From Bacteroidales bacterium (GTDB taxonomy: Bacteria; Bacteroidota; Bacteroidia; Bacteroidales; Bacteroidaceae): a stretch of 34,452 bases of DNA. The notes under the pieces were generated by a model. The model was not told the origin of the DNA. It worked only from the letters and a program-made list of their open reading frames with translations, and ran no database searches. The position numbers were made by a program, and so were the translations under genes. The DNA lies in NCBI GenBank assembly GCA_022772475.1, contig JALEZQ010000096.1, forward strand, positions 1-34,452, in the 5' to 3' direction. Below, piece after piece: positions 34,081 through 34,452 of this stretch (the stretch's first letter is position 1; every line of letters begins with the position of its first letter).

Positions 34081-34452
34081 GACGACAACTTGAACAACGG
34101 GAACAACATGCGTTGTATGTGTTGTGTGAGACGTCGTGTTATTATATTTGACGACAACTTGAACAACGGGAACAACATTGCGTTGTATGTGTTGTGTGAG
34201 ACGTCGTGTTATTATATTTGACGACAACTTGTACAACGGGAACAACATTGCGTTGTACTTGTTTTGTGAGATGCCGTGTTATTATATTTGACGACAACTT
34301 GAACAACGGGAACAACATGCGTTGTACATGTTGTGTGAGACGTCGTGTTATTATATTTGACGACAACTTGAACAACGGGAACAACATTGCGTTGTATGTG
34401 TTGTGTGAGACGTCGTGTTATTATATTTGACGACAACTTGAACAACGGGAAC
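34081..34452 (+). repeat. Tandem array of 69/70-bp units with a promoter-like box
   Basis: Units start GACGACAACTTGAACAACGG at 34081, 34150, 34220, 34290, 34359 and 34429 (last copy cut by the window end), with periods 69, 70, 70, 69 and 70. They differ by a few substitutions and one T (AACATGCG or AACATTGCG). Each unit ends with TTATTATATTTG, which includes TATATTTG, matching the Bacteroidota -7 box; a TTG lies 18 bases earlier. A small stem (ACAAC-ATGC-GTTGT) is also present. The period is not a multiple of 3, so it is not a protein repeat, and there are no spacers as in CRISPR. Confidence 0.92.

Noticed and set aside
31891-34248. A 785-codon open frame on the minus strand opposite the EF-G2-like gene
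   Set aside because: It is antisense to a clear gene, its translation has no recognisable motif and is rich in residues expected from reversed GC-rich codons; it also runs into the tandem array.
34142-34445. Repeat-encoded proteins within the array
   Set aside because: Units of 69 and 70 bases shift the frame from copy to copy, so no periodic protein is preserved.
34081-34452. CRISPR array at the right edge
   Set aside because: Units are contiguous and nearly identical over their full length, with no unique spacers, and no cas gene is present.

Overview
The window looks like a chromosomal segment of a Bacteroidales bacterium, with a Prevotellaceae-like gene set as my best guess. The signs are Bacteroidota-type promoters (a TTG box about 20 bp before TAnnTTTG) in front of several genes, weak Shine-Dalgarno sequences, a GC-rich core with AT-rich accessory genes, an EF-G2-like factor without the usual catalytic histidine, and a small lipoprotein of the sort common in this order. 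Genus cannot be fixed from the sequence alone.

Left part (1 to about 17,600): a surface-polysaccharide locus. It opens with the 3' end of a UDP-GlcNAc 4,6-dehydratase (FnlA/CapE type). An AT-rich island follows, holding a lone Sll1717-like P-loop ATPase and an IS66-type remnant between two copies of an imperfect direct repeat. Next come a GT4 glycosyltransferase, a Wzx-type flippase, a Wzy-like polymerase, two more GT4 enzymes, the debris of a probable ABC-three-component defence operon, a GT2, a hexapeptide acetyltransferase with a 9-G tract at its start, a nucleotidyltransferase-fold protein, a short UDP-sugar dehydrogenase and another GT2. On the minus strand sit a broken DUF4143 ATPase and a RelE/ParE toxin with its antitoxin. 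The locus ends with an initiating sugar-phosphate transferase and a DegT aminotransferase. Together these give sugar-nucleotide synthesis, priming on undecaprenyl phosphate, extension, flipping and polymerisation. A roughly 61-bp inverted repeat lies at 374-434 and 16144-16204, bracketing most of the locus.

Middle part (17,600 to 21,630): a WG-repeat protein, a 550-bp gene-poor gap with degenerate repeats, a possible 35-residue membrane peptide and a perfect 18-bp hairpin, then a large DEAD/DEAH helicase.

Right part (21,630 to 34,452): mostly conserved housekeeping genes. A minus-strand small lipoprotein diverges from mtaB, a GT2 and an RsmI-like methyltransferase. Then come tRNA-Arg(CCG), tRNA-Cys(GCA) on the minus strand, an ABC-F ATPase, grpE-dnaJ, folC and an EF-G2-like factor with a strong terminator. 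The window runs out inside a tandem array of 69/70-bp units, each holding a match to the Bacteroidota -7 promoter box.

The most interesting signals are the ABC-3C-like deletion scar at 9324-9537, the out-of-frame poly-G tract at 10402-10410, the ATPase cassette framed by repeats, the long-range inverted repeat and the promoter-like array at the right edge. Functions are assigned from motifs and remembered family patterns; no database search was run.
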